Position numbers and translations under genes: made by a program
Source of the DNA: Anaerolineaceae bacterium UBA2260
GTDB lineage: Bacteria > Chloroflexota > Anaerolineae > Anaerolineales > Anaerolineaceae
Assembly (NCBI GenBank): GCA_002347485.1
Contig: DDXM01000011.1
Span: forward strand, 26,034 to 78,016
Length of the DNA: 51,983 nt
Direction of reading: 5' to 3'
The notes under the pieces: model-generated
What the model saw: only the letters and a program-made list of their open reading frames with translations
Databases searched by the model: none
What the model was told of the DNA's origin: nothing
Part shown: positions 31,988-39,767 of the stretch, piece by piece
Layout: the number at the start of each line of letters is the position of its first letter
Position numbering within the stretch: position 1 is the first letter of the stretch

Positions 31988-33391
31988 ATGGACGCTGGTA
32001 AGAAGATCCCGACTCTGACCAAAATACTCTACGGCAGCGGAGATTTTGGCTACAGCATGAACAATTCCATCATCGCCGCCCTTTTTCCGATCTTCATGAT
32101 GGACGTGGTGGGCGTGACCCCGGCGCTTGCGGCCGCGGCGCTGTTCATCGGGCGCAGCTGGGATTACATTAATGACCCGCTGGTAGGCTATCTTTCAGAC
32201 CGCACGCGAACGCGCTGGGGACGCCGCCGCCCCTGGCTGCTTTTTGGCGCGCTCCCCTTCGCCCTCACCTTCATTTTGCTTTGGATCAAACCCGCGTTCA
32301 TCACGACTGATACCGGCTTATTGGTCTTCTTCGCCGCGGCGTACCTGATCTACGAAGCCAGCGCCACCACCGTCTACATGCCGTACTTCGCCCTCACCCC
32401 GGAACTCACGCAGGATTATGACGAGCGCACCCAGCTCACCAGTTTTCGCATGCTTTTCAATATCCTTGGCGGATTGACCGCCTACACCCTGCCTATGCTG
32501 GTGATCGGCTCGATGATCCCGGAGAACGCAGATCGCGTTACATTGATGGCGGTCATTTTTGGCTTGCTGGCGGCAGCGCCGTACCTGGTCGTATTCTTCA
32601 GTGTGCGTGAAAAGAAGGAATACATCGATCAGGCGCAACCCAAGCTGCGCGACGCGCTGAAAGCGGTGCGCCGCAATAAACCCTTCTTCTTCGCTGCCAT
32701 GATCTACCTGTGCACGTGGGTCGTGATCATCCTGGCGGAAACCAACCTCATGTTCTACATCAAGTACGTGCTCAAGCGCCCAAACCAAAGTTCTCTAGTT
32801 ATGGGCGCCATCTTCGTTTCCGCCATCATCGCGCTGCCTCTCTGGAACTGGGTGTCGAAAAAAGGCAACAAGCGCAGCGCGTACATCCTGGGAGTATCTT
32901 TTTGGGCGGTCACGATGTGCGGGTTAGCGCTATTCAACGCCCAAACGCCGCTATGGCTGCTGCTCATCGTATGCGTGCTGATGGGTTTCGGTTTGAGCGC
33001 GGCGCAAGTGCTCCCCTGGGCGATCATCCCGGACGCCATTGAATGGGATGAATACCAGACCGGCGAGCGCCACGAAGGCACCTTCTACAGCCTGATCACG
33101 TTGATGGGCAAGGTTGCCAATTCTCTCGCGGTTCCCCTTTCTTTGCTGCTGCTGGAATTCACCGGTTATGTCTCCAATGCCGCCGAACAACCTGCCAGCG
33201 CGCTGCTGGGGATCAAGATCGTCATAGGTCCGATTCCCGCCGCGCTGCTCTTCACCGGCATCATTTTTGCCATCTTCTACCCGCTCAGCCGCGAGAAATA
33301 CACCCATGTGGTTAGCGAGTTAGCCAAACGCAGAGAAGCGATTGAAATGCAGGCTCTTGGAGAGCTGAGCATAGAACCGACCGAAGAGTAA
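31988..33391 (+). CDS. GPH/MFS-type sugar or polyol symporter
   Basis: A 467-residue membrane protein with about twelve hydrophobic segments of the glycoside-pentoside-hexuronide (MelB-like, MFS_2) family. Marks are YGSGDFGYSMNNS at the start, the loop DRTRTRWGRRRPW, and IPDAIEWDEYQTGERHEGTFYS in the second half. Members symport sugars, glycosides or polyols with Na+ or H+. Its place after the iol enzymes and the shared operator core point to inositol uptake, an unusual family for that job (IolT is a different MFS group). It has a GAGGGA RBS. Confidence 0.9.
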   Translation: MDAGKKIPTLTKILYGSGDFGYSMNNSIIAALFPIFMMDVVGVTPALAAAALFIGRSWDYINDPLVGYLSDRTRTRWGRRRPWLLFGALPFALTFILLWIKPAFITTDTGLLVFFAAAYLIYEASATTVYMPYFALTPELTQDYDERTQLTSFRMLFNILGGLTAYTLPMLVIGSMIPENADRVTLMAVIFGLLAAAPYLVVFFSVREKKEYIDQAQPKLRDALKAVRRNKPFFFAAMIYLCTWVVIILAETNLMFYIKYVLKRPNQSSLVMGAIFVSAIIALPLWNWVSKKGNKRSAYILGVSFWAVTMCGLALFNAQTPLWLLLIVCVLMGFGLSAAQVLPWAIIPDAIEWDEYQTGERHEGTFYSLITLMGKVANSLAVPLSLLLLEFTGYVSNAAEQPASALLGIKIVIGPIPAALLFTGIIFAIFYPLSREKYTHVVSELAKRREAIEMQALGELSIEPTEE

Positions 33392-33441
33392 ACGCGGCGC
33401 GGTTAATCCTGGCGTTTCGTTTCGAATATCGCGAGAAAACT

Positions 33442-34536
33442 TCAGGGCCTTCCCTTGTTACTGGATTCGATCAGGTGAATCGCGGTTGATTTGAATACCG
33501 CGATCACTTCCTTACCGACCTGAAGGTCCATCTCCCTGGCTGACGGGCGTGTGACCAATGCGGTAAGAGAAAATCCCGCTTCCAGGTAAATGCGTGTAAG
33601 TGGACCCTGTTGGATCAATTGGGTTATTTTACAATTCAGGCGGTTGCGGGCGGAGGAGGCTTTTACCTCTTCGGATATGTTATAAAGCGTGATGTCTTCC
33701 GGTCGCAGGCAAATGAACACCGCAGTGCCAGGAGCCAGGTCACTGACCACATCAAACAGCCAGCCGCTTGCACGCACCTGTGCCAGATCCTTAAGTTGTT
33801 TTTCCACTTTTCCTGGAATGATGTTCTCCACACCGACAAAAGCGGCGACTTCCGGTGTATTGGGGTGGGAAAAAACCTGGGCGACGCTGTCCAATTGATG
33901 CAATTGACCTTTGAACAACACCGCCACGCGGTCACCGATTGCCAGACCCTCTTCGAGGTCATGCGTCACGTAAATACAGGTCTGGTTGGTGCGCGTAAAA
34001 ATCTCGCGCAGGTCCCGCAGGAGTTCCTGCTGGGTGGGGGTATCCAGCGCACTGAAAGGTTCGTCCATCAGGATCAGCTCGGTTTCAAGGCAAAAAGCGC
34101 GTGCCAGGCTGACGCGTTGGGCTTCGCCACCGGAAAGTGAGTTCGACCGGCGTTTTGCCAGGTGCGAAATGTGCAGCTGGTCCATCCAGAAATCAACCCG
34201 ACGGCGAATTTCCGGTTCCTTTATCCCTCTGAATTTAAGTCCACTGGCGATATTACTTTCAACACTGCCACTCAGCAGCAGCGGTGATTGATAGACCGTA
34301 CTGATCCTGCGGCGGTATGCAAGTTCGGATAGATCAGGATGGCTGGAAAACTTGACCAGACCCCGTGCAGGCTTTTTTAAACCGGCGGCAACCTGAAGCA
34401 GCGTACTTTTTCCAGCCCCGTTTGGACCCACGACCACCAGCACCTCGTTCCTTTCCACGGTAAGTTCAGGAAGATCGAGGAGAACAGTCTCACCTGCTTT
34501 CACCAATAGATCATTGATCATCAATAATGGCGGCAT
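33442..34536 (-). CDS. tupC: Tungstate/molybdate ABC ATPase with TOBE domain
   Basis: A 364-residue ATPase. Walker A is GPNGAGKST (37-45), the signature is LSGGEAQRVSLARAF, Walker B is LILMDEPFSALD. The C-terminal 70 residues form a TOBE-like oxyanion-binding domain (CKITQLIQQGPLTRIYLEAGFSL, then GKEVIAVFKSTAIHLI), which in ModC/WtpC senses the anion. It energises the TupB channel. The gene begins 4 bp after tupB. The MFS gene converges on it; the 50-bp gap holds only a weak AAACGC/GCGTTT inverted repeat. Confidence 0.92.
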   Translation of the reverse strand: MPPLLMINDLLVKAGETVLLDLPELTVERNEVLVVVGPNGAGKSTLLQVAAGLKKPARGLVKFSSHPDLSELAYRRRISTVYQSPLLLSGSVESNIASGLKFRGIKEPEIRRRVDFWMDQLHISHLAKRRSNSLSGGEAQRVSLARAFCLETELILMDEPFSALDTPTQQELLRDLREIFTRTNQTCIYVTHDLEEGLAIGDRVAVLFKGQLHQLDSVAQVFSHPNTPEVAAFVGVENIIPGKVEKQLKDLAQVRASGWLFDVVSDLAPGTAVFICLRPEDITLYNISEEVKASSARNRLNCKITQLIQQGPLTRIYLEAGFSLTALVTRPSAREMDLQVGKEVIAVFKSTAIHLIESSNKGRP

Positions 34537-34540
34537 GTGC

Positions 34541-35233
34541 TTATTTCCTGCGTTGTTGAAGGGTAGTCAACGCAAAGTTCACCAGGAACGCCAATCCCAA
34601 CAGGATGATGCTCAACGCGATGGCGGAAGCAAATTCGCCGCGGCTGGTTTCAAGCACGATGGCTGTGGTGAGCACGCGGGTGGACCCTTTGAGGTTACCG
34701 CCCACCATCATCGACGCGCCGACTTCTGAAATGACACTGCCGAAGGCCGCGATCAACGCCGCGACCAGCGCCAGGCGCGCTTCCTTCCATAAGGACAGGA
34801 TCATTTGAGCCTTTGACGCCCCCAAGCCCAACAGTTGAACCCGCAGCCGCGGATCGAGCTGCTGAAGAGATGAGATGGTCAAACCTGCCGCCAACGGGAA
34901 CGAAATGAGCACCTGGGCGATCACGATGGCCGCCGGCGTGTAGATGAGGTTCAGCGATCCGAGCGGTCCACTGCGCCAGAGAAAGATGGAAACCACTAAC
35001 CCTACCACAACCGGCGGTAGTGCCATACCAGTATTGATCAGGCTGATCCAAAATTGGCGTGAGCGAAACTGCACCAGTGCCAGGAATGTGCCCAATGGCA
35101 ACCCGATCAGGATACTGATCACTGTAGCGATCCCGGAAACTTCAAGCGAAAGCAGGGTGATCCGAACGACTTCCGGATCACCCTGAAGGAGCAATTGGAT
35201 CGCCCTGACTATGCCATCAATAAGATTCTGCAT
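34541..35233 (-). CDS. tupB: Tungstate ABC transporter permease
   Basis: A 230-residue permease with five to six hydrophobic segments. The TupB-type coupling loop and following text are clear: SEVGASMMVGGNLKGSTRVLTTAIVLETSRG. LPPVVVGLVV is also family-like. It forms the homodimeric channel for tungstate (or molybdate). No good RBS is seen before the ATG; translation may be coupled to tupA, which ends 14 bp upstream. Confidence 0.94.
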   Translation of the reverse strand: MQNLIDGIVRAIQLLLQGDPEVVRITLLSLEVSGIATVISILIGLPLGTFLALVQFRSRQFWISLINTGMALPPVVVGLVVSIFLWRSGPLGSLNLIYTPAAIVIAQVLISFPLAAGLTISSLQQLDPRLRVQLLGLGASKAQMILSLWKEARLALVAALIAAFGSVISEVGASMMVGGNLKGSTRVLTTAIVLETSRGEFASAIALSIILLGLAFLVNFALTTLQQRRK

Positions 35234-35247
35234 ACAGGGCTATTGTA

Positions 35248-36111
35248 CTAATACTCGGGATTTCCAGCATCCGGGAAGAATAAGGGCTGGCCAAATTTAT
35301 CCACGCCAAAAGTCTCGATCAACTTTTGTACTTCATTCGTCACCAGCCAATCGGCAAAGGTTTTCGCGCCTTCATAATTCAAATTTGGATATTTTTCCGG
35401 ATTGACTGTAATGACATGATAGATATTGAGCAGCGCCTTATCACCTTCGTAAAGGATGTCGAGGTCAAGGGTATCTTTCAATGCCAGGTACGTGGCGCGG
35501 TCGGTGAGCGTGTAAGCCAACTTCTCAGAAGCGATGCGCAGCGTATCCCCCATCCCCTGCCCTGTGTTGAGGTACCAATCTCCCTCAGGTGTGATACCTG
35601 CAGACTTCCAGTGGTTCAGCTCCGCTTTATGCGTGCCCGAATCATCACCACGGGTCGTAAATAGAGATTCACTCGTGGCGATCGCGGTGAATGCCGCAGC
35701 GGTAGTTTCGCTGCCCTTTATCCCGGCCGGGTCATCCGCGGGACCAACGATGACAAAATCGTTGTGCATGATCAGGAAGCGGTCCTTGCCGTTCCCGGCT
35801 TCCATGAACGCGACCTCTGAAGCCGGTGCGTGGACAAGCAGCACATCCGCGTTACCTTCTTCCCCCATCTTCAACGCTTCGCCAGTACCTACTGCTACCA
35901 TCTTCACGATATAACCTGTCTGCTCCTGAAAGATTGGCAACAGGTAATCAAGCAAGCCTGAATCCCGCGTGCTGGTCGTGGTCGCCAGGATCACATCCGG
36001 GTTTTCAGGTGCTACAGGCGCAGGTACCTCGGTCGGTTTGGCGGCGCAAGCAGAAAAAAGCAGGCTTACGCAAAGGATGACACCCATCATTAAGTACAAC
36101 GATTTTTTCAT
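35248..36111 (-). CDS. tupA: Tungstate-binding lipoprotein
   Basis: A 287-residue lipoprotein. The signal peptide ends in lipobox LFSAC (C22), followed by a Pro-rich spacer. TTTSTRDSGLLDYLLPIF (44-61) is the TupA anion-binding start, with VGTGEALKMGEEGNADVLLVHA and TRGDDSGTHKAE further on, both in contact with the oxyanion in this family. TupA binds tungstate very tightly and also molybdate. ATG 36111 follows AGGGAG; a longer frame adds 29 residues without homology. It leads the tupABC operon and is divergent from the GntR-PBP gene. Confidence 0.94.
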   Translation of the reverse strand: MKKSLYLMMGVILCVSLLFSACAAKPTEVPAPVAPENPDVILATTTSTRDSGLLDYLLPIFQEQTGYIVKMVAVGTGEALKMGEEGNADVLLVHAPASEVAFMEAGNGKDRFLIMHNDFVIVGPADDPAGIKGSETTAAAFTAIATSESLFTTRGDDSGTHKAELNHWKSAGITPEGDWYLNTGQGMGDTLRIASEKLAYTLTDRATYLALKDTLDLDILYEGDKALLNIYHVITVNPEKYPNLNYEGAKTFADWLVTNEVQKLIETFGVDKFGQPLFFPDAGNPEY

Positions 36112-36170
36112 ATATTTCTCCCTGTAACAAAGTATTGGCAATGTAAAAGTTGCAATGATCAACAAATACT

Positions 36171-36197
36171 GTATAATTGTATAATTACGGTTATACA
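36171..36197. promoter_or_regulatory. Candidate operator between tupA and GntR-PBP gene
   Basis: GTATAATT occurs twice in tandem (36171-36178, 36179-36186), and TGTATAA (36178-36184) forms a perfect 7-bp inverted repeat with TTATACA (36191-36197). Several TATAAT-like hexamers on both strands make this the likely overlapping promoter region. A bound GntR dimer here would control both directions. Confidence 0.62.
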
Positions 36198-36277
36198 CTT
36201 AATGATAATGCGAATCGGTTTTTTCGTCAACGAAATTGACCGAATAGATTTACTAAAAACTGAAAGCAGGAGCCATG

Positions 36278-37372
36278 ATGGATGAGGAATTTCTTTATTA
36301 TCGAATCGCCGACTCGATCCGGCGCGAGATCAGTGACGGCAATTACAAACCGGGTGACGCGCTCCCTTCCATCAGAGATATAGCAGAAGCCTGGCAATGC
36401 ACCATCGGTACCGTGCAGCACGCTCTGCGCGAATTGGAATACTCTGGACTGGTTGCCACGCATGCTGGGAAGCGCACACGGGTGACCAGCGCGGCTGCGC
36501 AAGCTCCGGCAGCGTCCTTGCATCAAGCCAATCTCATTCACCACGCGGAAACTTTTCTGCTGGAGTCCATGACCGCTGGCTACACCCCGCTGCAGGTGGA
36601 AGACGCATTGAGGGTGGCGATCAATCGCTGGCGCGCTGTAACCCAAGCACCGATCGAATTATCCCCCGGTACCTTGCGTTTTTCCGGCAGCCACGACCTG
36701 GCAATTGCCTGGATGGCAACCCATTTCGACGAGATTGCCCCCGGGCACAAAATGAGAATTGCCTTCACTGGCAGTCAGGCAGGTTTACTCAGCCTGCAAA
36801 AAAGGGATTCCGACATCGCGGGAACACATTTGTGGGATGAACAATTCGACACTTACAATGTCCCCTATATCCAAAGTACATTCCCGGGTGAAAAGATCGC
36901 CCTGGTCACGCTGGCGCACCGCCGCCTGGGGCTCATCGTTAAACCGGGGAATCCCAAGAACATCCACTCGATCGGGGACCTGGCGCAGAGCGACGTTAAG
37001 TTTATCAATCGCCAAGCAGGGTCAGGCACCCGCGTGTTTTTTGACGCCCAGTTGAAAAGACATCAACTCGAACCCGCTCAAATTGCAGGTTATTCAGACG
37101 AACGAGCAACCCACTCTGAGGTCGCGGCAGTGGTGGCAGATTCACGCGCGGATACCGGCATCGGGCTCGAAGCCGCGGCGCGCGCTTTCGGTCTGGATTT
37201 TATCCCGCTTACAACCGAACGCTACGACCTGGCGATGAGAGAGAGCACGTTTCACCTTGCACCTGTACAAATGCTTGTCGAATGGCTCAAGGGTGATGAG
37301 TACCGCGCTTTACTGATCCGCCTGGGCGGTTACAAAGGTGAACAGAGTGGGCGGGTTACATGGGTGGAATAG
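36278..37372 (+). CDS. GntR-family HTH fused to PBP-like sensor domain
   Basis: A 364-residue regulator. Residues 1-70 are a GntR winged helix (YYRIADSIRREISDG, PGDALPSIRDIAEAWQCTIGTVQHALRELE). From about residue 125 it carries a periplasmic-binding-protein-like domain (PBP_like) rather than a usual GntR effector domain: LRFSGSHDLAI, LIVKPGNPKNIHSIGDL, NRQAGSGTRVFFD, GLDFIPL. The same domain is fused to MoeA nearby. The likely ligand is molybdate, tungstate or a cofactor precursor, and the likely target the tup genes. ATG 36278 is better spaced from AGGAG than ATG 36275. Confidence 0.9.
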   Translation: MDEEFLYYRIADSIRREISDGNYKPGDALPSIRDIAEAWQCTIGTVQHALRELEYSGLVATHAGKRTRVTSAAAQAPAASLHQANLIHHAETFLLESMTAGYTPLQVEDALRVAINRWRAVTQAPIELSPGTLRFSGSHDLAIAWMATHFDEIAPGHKMRIAFTGSQAGLLSLQKRDSDIAGTHLWDEQFDTYNVPYIQSTFPGEKIALVTLAHRRLGLIVKPGNPKNIHSIGDLAQSDVKFINRQAGSGTRVFFDAQLKRHQLEPAQIAGYSDERATHSEVAAVVADSRADTGIGLEAAARAFGLDFIPLTTERYDLAMRESTFHLAPVQMLVEWLKGDEYRALLIRLGGYKGEQSGRVTWVE

Positions 37373-37401
37373 TTTTTTTACCCTTGCCAAACAAACTATT
37401 C
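37367..37401. repeat. Inverted repeat between convergent genes
   Basis: GAATAGTTT (37367-37375) and AAACTATTC (37393-37401) form a perfect 9-bp stem with a 17-nt loop that contains a T run. It overlaps the stop of the GntR-PBP gene and lies just before the end of the MOSC-Mog gene. It may be a bidirectional stop signal, but there is no T tract after either arm. Confidence 0.55.
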
Positions 37402-37408
37402 AGTTAGT

Positions 37409-38329
37409 CTACTTCTTGCTGGATTCATGGTTGCCGCCCCGCATCATCTCAAACGCGTGCACCATCACCGGCAAAAAAACTTCTATTGATTCCACGGCGG
37501 CTTTGGGACTGCCCGGGAAATTGACGATCAGCGTGTTCTTGCGAATGCCGGCGGCGGCGCGTGAGAGCATCGCGCGAGGGGTGATCTGCAGGCTCGCCTG
37601 GCGGATGGCCTCGCTGATGCCCGGTGTGGGACGCTCGACGACCGCCATGGTTGCCTCAGGCGTCACATCGCGCGGCGCAAATCCGGTGCCACCGGTGGTG
37701 AAAACGAAATCATAGTCTCCAGAATCGCACAGTTCGATCAACAATGTCTTAATCTGCTCGAACTCGTCAGGGATGATTGCCATCTTTTCCACCCGGGCTT
37801 TTCCTGCCAAGGCTTCTACCAGCGCGGGGCCGCTGCGATCCTCGCGCAGGCCGGCGTGCCCTCTATCGCTGATCGTAATCACCGCTGCCCGAATACCAGG
37901 AACTACCGTGACCTCGTCACCGGGCTTGATAAACCCGGTCTTAATGACACGCGCGAAAATTCCCTCTATGGGCATTACGCACATCCCAACCTGGTGAAAG
38001 ACCTGGCAGTGGGAGTGGCATTCCTTGCCGATCTGGGTGACCTCCAACTCGACGTCGCTGATGATCAACCGGGTGCCGAGTGGTAAATGGAACAGGTCGA
38101 CGCCTTCGGTGGTGATATTCTCGGCGAATATCCCAGGGGTCAAGTTCTTCGCGCCTTTACGGGTCATTTTGTCGATGCTTTCCAACCCCAACAGGCTCAC
38201 CTGGCGGTCCCACTCCCCCGCGTGCGCGTCGCCCTCGATCCCCAGTTCAGTGACCTTAACGCCTTCAGGAACAGGATGCTTGATGACCCCTTTCTTTGTA
38301 CTGATATTGACTGTAATCACCTTCGCCAC
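37409..38329 (-). CDS. MOSC domain-MogA/MoaB fusion
   Basis: A 306-residue two-domain protein. Residues 1-145 form a MOSC domain (GDAHAGEWDRQVSLL, ENITTEGVDL, GKECHSHCQVFHQVGMCVMP, GFIKPGDEVTV), linked to sulfur or molybdopterin handling. Residues 146-300 match MogA/MoaB molybdopterin adenylyltransferase (RAAVITISDRGHAG, DSGDYDFVFTTGGTGFAPRDVTPEAT, NFPGSPKAAVE). It should adenylylate molybdopterin before metal insertion by MoeA. It starts with GTG after GGAGG; the moaA stop is 5 bp upstream. Last gene of the moe-moa operon. Confidence 0.93.
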   Translation of the reverse strand: MAKVITVNISTKKGVIKHPVPEGVKVTELGIEGDAHAGEWDRQVSLLGLESIDKMTRKGAKNLTPGIFAENITTEGVDLFHLPLGTRLIISDVELEVTQIGKECHSHCQVFHQVGMCVMPIEGIFARVIKTGFIKPGDEVTVVPGIRAAVITISDRGHAGLREDRSGPALVEALAGKARVEKMAIIPDEFEQIKTLLIELCDSGDYDFVFTTGGTGFAPRDVTPEATMAVVERPTPGISEAIRQASLQITPRAMLSRAAAGIRKNTLIVNFPGSPKAAVESIEVFLPVMVHAFEMMRGGNHESSKK

Positions 38330-38334
38330 GGGGG

Positions 38335-39282
38335 TTATCCTCCAATCCTGCTCATGTTCTTATTGGGAACAAATTTTTTATTAAATTCATGCTGCATCGG
38401 TTTGTTCATGATCGCTTCGCGGATCAGCATCTCTAACGCGTCCTCGCCCTGGTGCAGCGCATCAAGGAGGGAAACTTCAGCGTTTACGCCCAGGCACATG
38501 CGCAAATTTCCATCGCTCATCAGGCGCACCCGGTTGCACAGGGAGCAGAATTTTTGAGAGTGCGGGCTGATGAACCCGACCCTCCCCAGGTAACCTTCCA
38601 CCTGGTAATCCCGCGAGGGCTGGCTGGGATACCGCGGTGTAACGGGTTTGAGATGCGGCCTGGCGCGGATCAATTCCGCGTTATTCACCCACATTGAATT
38701 GTCCTGCCCAAGTTCACCCAGCGGCATCAACTCAATAAAGCGCACATCGACCGGGTTGGTGCGGGTGAACTCAATAAAATCATCCACCTCGTCGTGGTTT
38801 TTTCCATTGACCAGCACCACGTTCAACTTCACCGGCGTCAGCCCAACCGCCATCGATTCTTCGATCCCCTTGAACACCAGGTCGAGATCGCCGCCGCACA
38901 TGGCTTTAAACCGCTCCGGGCGCAGCGAATCGATGCTGATATTTATGCGGCTCAACCCGGCCTGTTTGAGCGCGGTTGCCCGCCCGTTGAGCCGCTGGGC
39001 GTTTGTGGTCATGGATATTTCCTTAATCCCATCGATCGCGGCGAAATTTTCCACAATCTGGAGGATATCCTTGCGCAGCAACGGTTCGCCGCCAGTAAGG
39101 CGTACTTTGCGCACGCCAAGTTTCGCGAACACAGATACCACGCGGGTGAACTCCTCCGCGGTGAGTTCTCGCGCTTTCGGACAATCCCCCTCGTCAGCCC
39201 GGCAGTAGGTGCAACGCAGGTTGCAGCGCTCGGTCACTGAAACCCTTAGATAATCAATTTCACGTCCAAACCCATCCCGCAT
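38335..39282 (-). CDS. moaA: GTP 3',8-cyclase
   Basis: A 315-residue radical SAM enzyme that starts molybdenum cofactor synthesis by converting GTP to 3',8-cyclo-GTP. The N-terminal cluster Cys are C20, C24 and C27 (CNLRCTYC). The second cluster uses C-x2-C-x13-C in CSLCNRVRLMSDGNLRMC. The protein ends in the essential Gly-Gly. It works with MoaC, encoded 5 bp upstream. GGAG is about 14 nt from the ATG, rather far. Confidence 0.96.
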   Translation of the reverse strand: MRDGFGREIDYLRVSVTERCNLRCTYCRADEGDCPKARELTAEEFTRVVSVFAKLGVRKVRLTGGEPLLRKDILQIVENFAAIDGIKEISMTTNAQRLNGRATALKQAGLSRINISIDSLRPERFKAMCGGDLDLVFKGIEESMAVGLTPVKLNVVLVNGKNHDEVDDFIEFTRTNPVDVRFIELMPLGELGQDNSMWVNNAELIRARPHLKPVTPRYPSQPSRDYQVEGYLGRVGFISPHSQKFCSLCNRVRLMSDGNLRMCLGVNAEVSLLDALHQGEDALEMLIREAIMNKPMQHEFNKKFVPNKNMSRIGG

Positions 39283-39287
39283 GACGG

Positions 39288-39767
39288 TTACTTATGCTCC
39301 TCACGAATAAAATCCCCTGATTTTCCGCCGCTCTTTCGCATCAGTTGGATCTTGTCGATGACCATGCCGCGATCAACTGATTTGCACATGTCATATACCG
39401 TTAGCGCCGCTACGCTCACCGCGGTCAGCGCTTCCATTTCAACCCCGGTGCTATAAGTCGTCTTCACAGTTGTGGTGACTTCGACCACGTCCGGATCAAC
39501 CGCCCTTAACTCTACCGCGGCGCTGGTGATGGGAATCGGATGGCACATGGGGATCAAATCCGAGGTGCGCTTGGCTGCCATAATGCCCGCGATGCGCGCG
39601 CAGGCGAACACGTCCCCTTTTTTGATCCTGTCCTCGCGGATCAAGGCCAAAGTTTCCGGCCTCATCCGCACGATCGCGGTGGCGACCGCAACGCGCTCGG
39701 TTGCGGGCTTCTGACTGATGTCCACCATCACCGCTTTTCCGTCTTTATCCAAATGAGTCAATTCCAT
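39288..39767 (-). CDS. moaC: Cyclic pyranopterin monophosphate synthase
   Basis: A 159-residue MoaC, usual length. It converts 3',8-cyclo-GTP to cyclic pyranopterin monophosphate. Conserved blocks: LIPMCHPIPIT, YSTGVEMEALTAVSVAALTVYDMCKSVDRGM and the Lys-rich end KSGGKSGDF. The start overlaps the end of the moeA-PBP gene by 10 bp, with GGGAGAG inside that gene as RBS. Confidence 0.96.
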   Translation of the reverse strand: MELTHLDKDGKAVMVDISQKPATERVAVATAIVRMRPETLALIREDRIKKGDVFACARIAGIMAAKRTSDLIPMCHPIPITSAAVELRAVDPDVVEVTTTVKTTYSTGVEMEALTAVSVAALTVYDMCKSVDRGMVIDKIQLMRKSGGKSGDFIREEHK

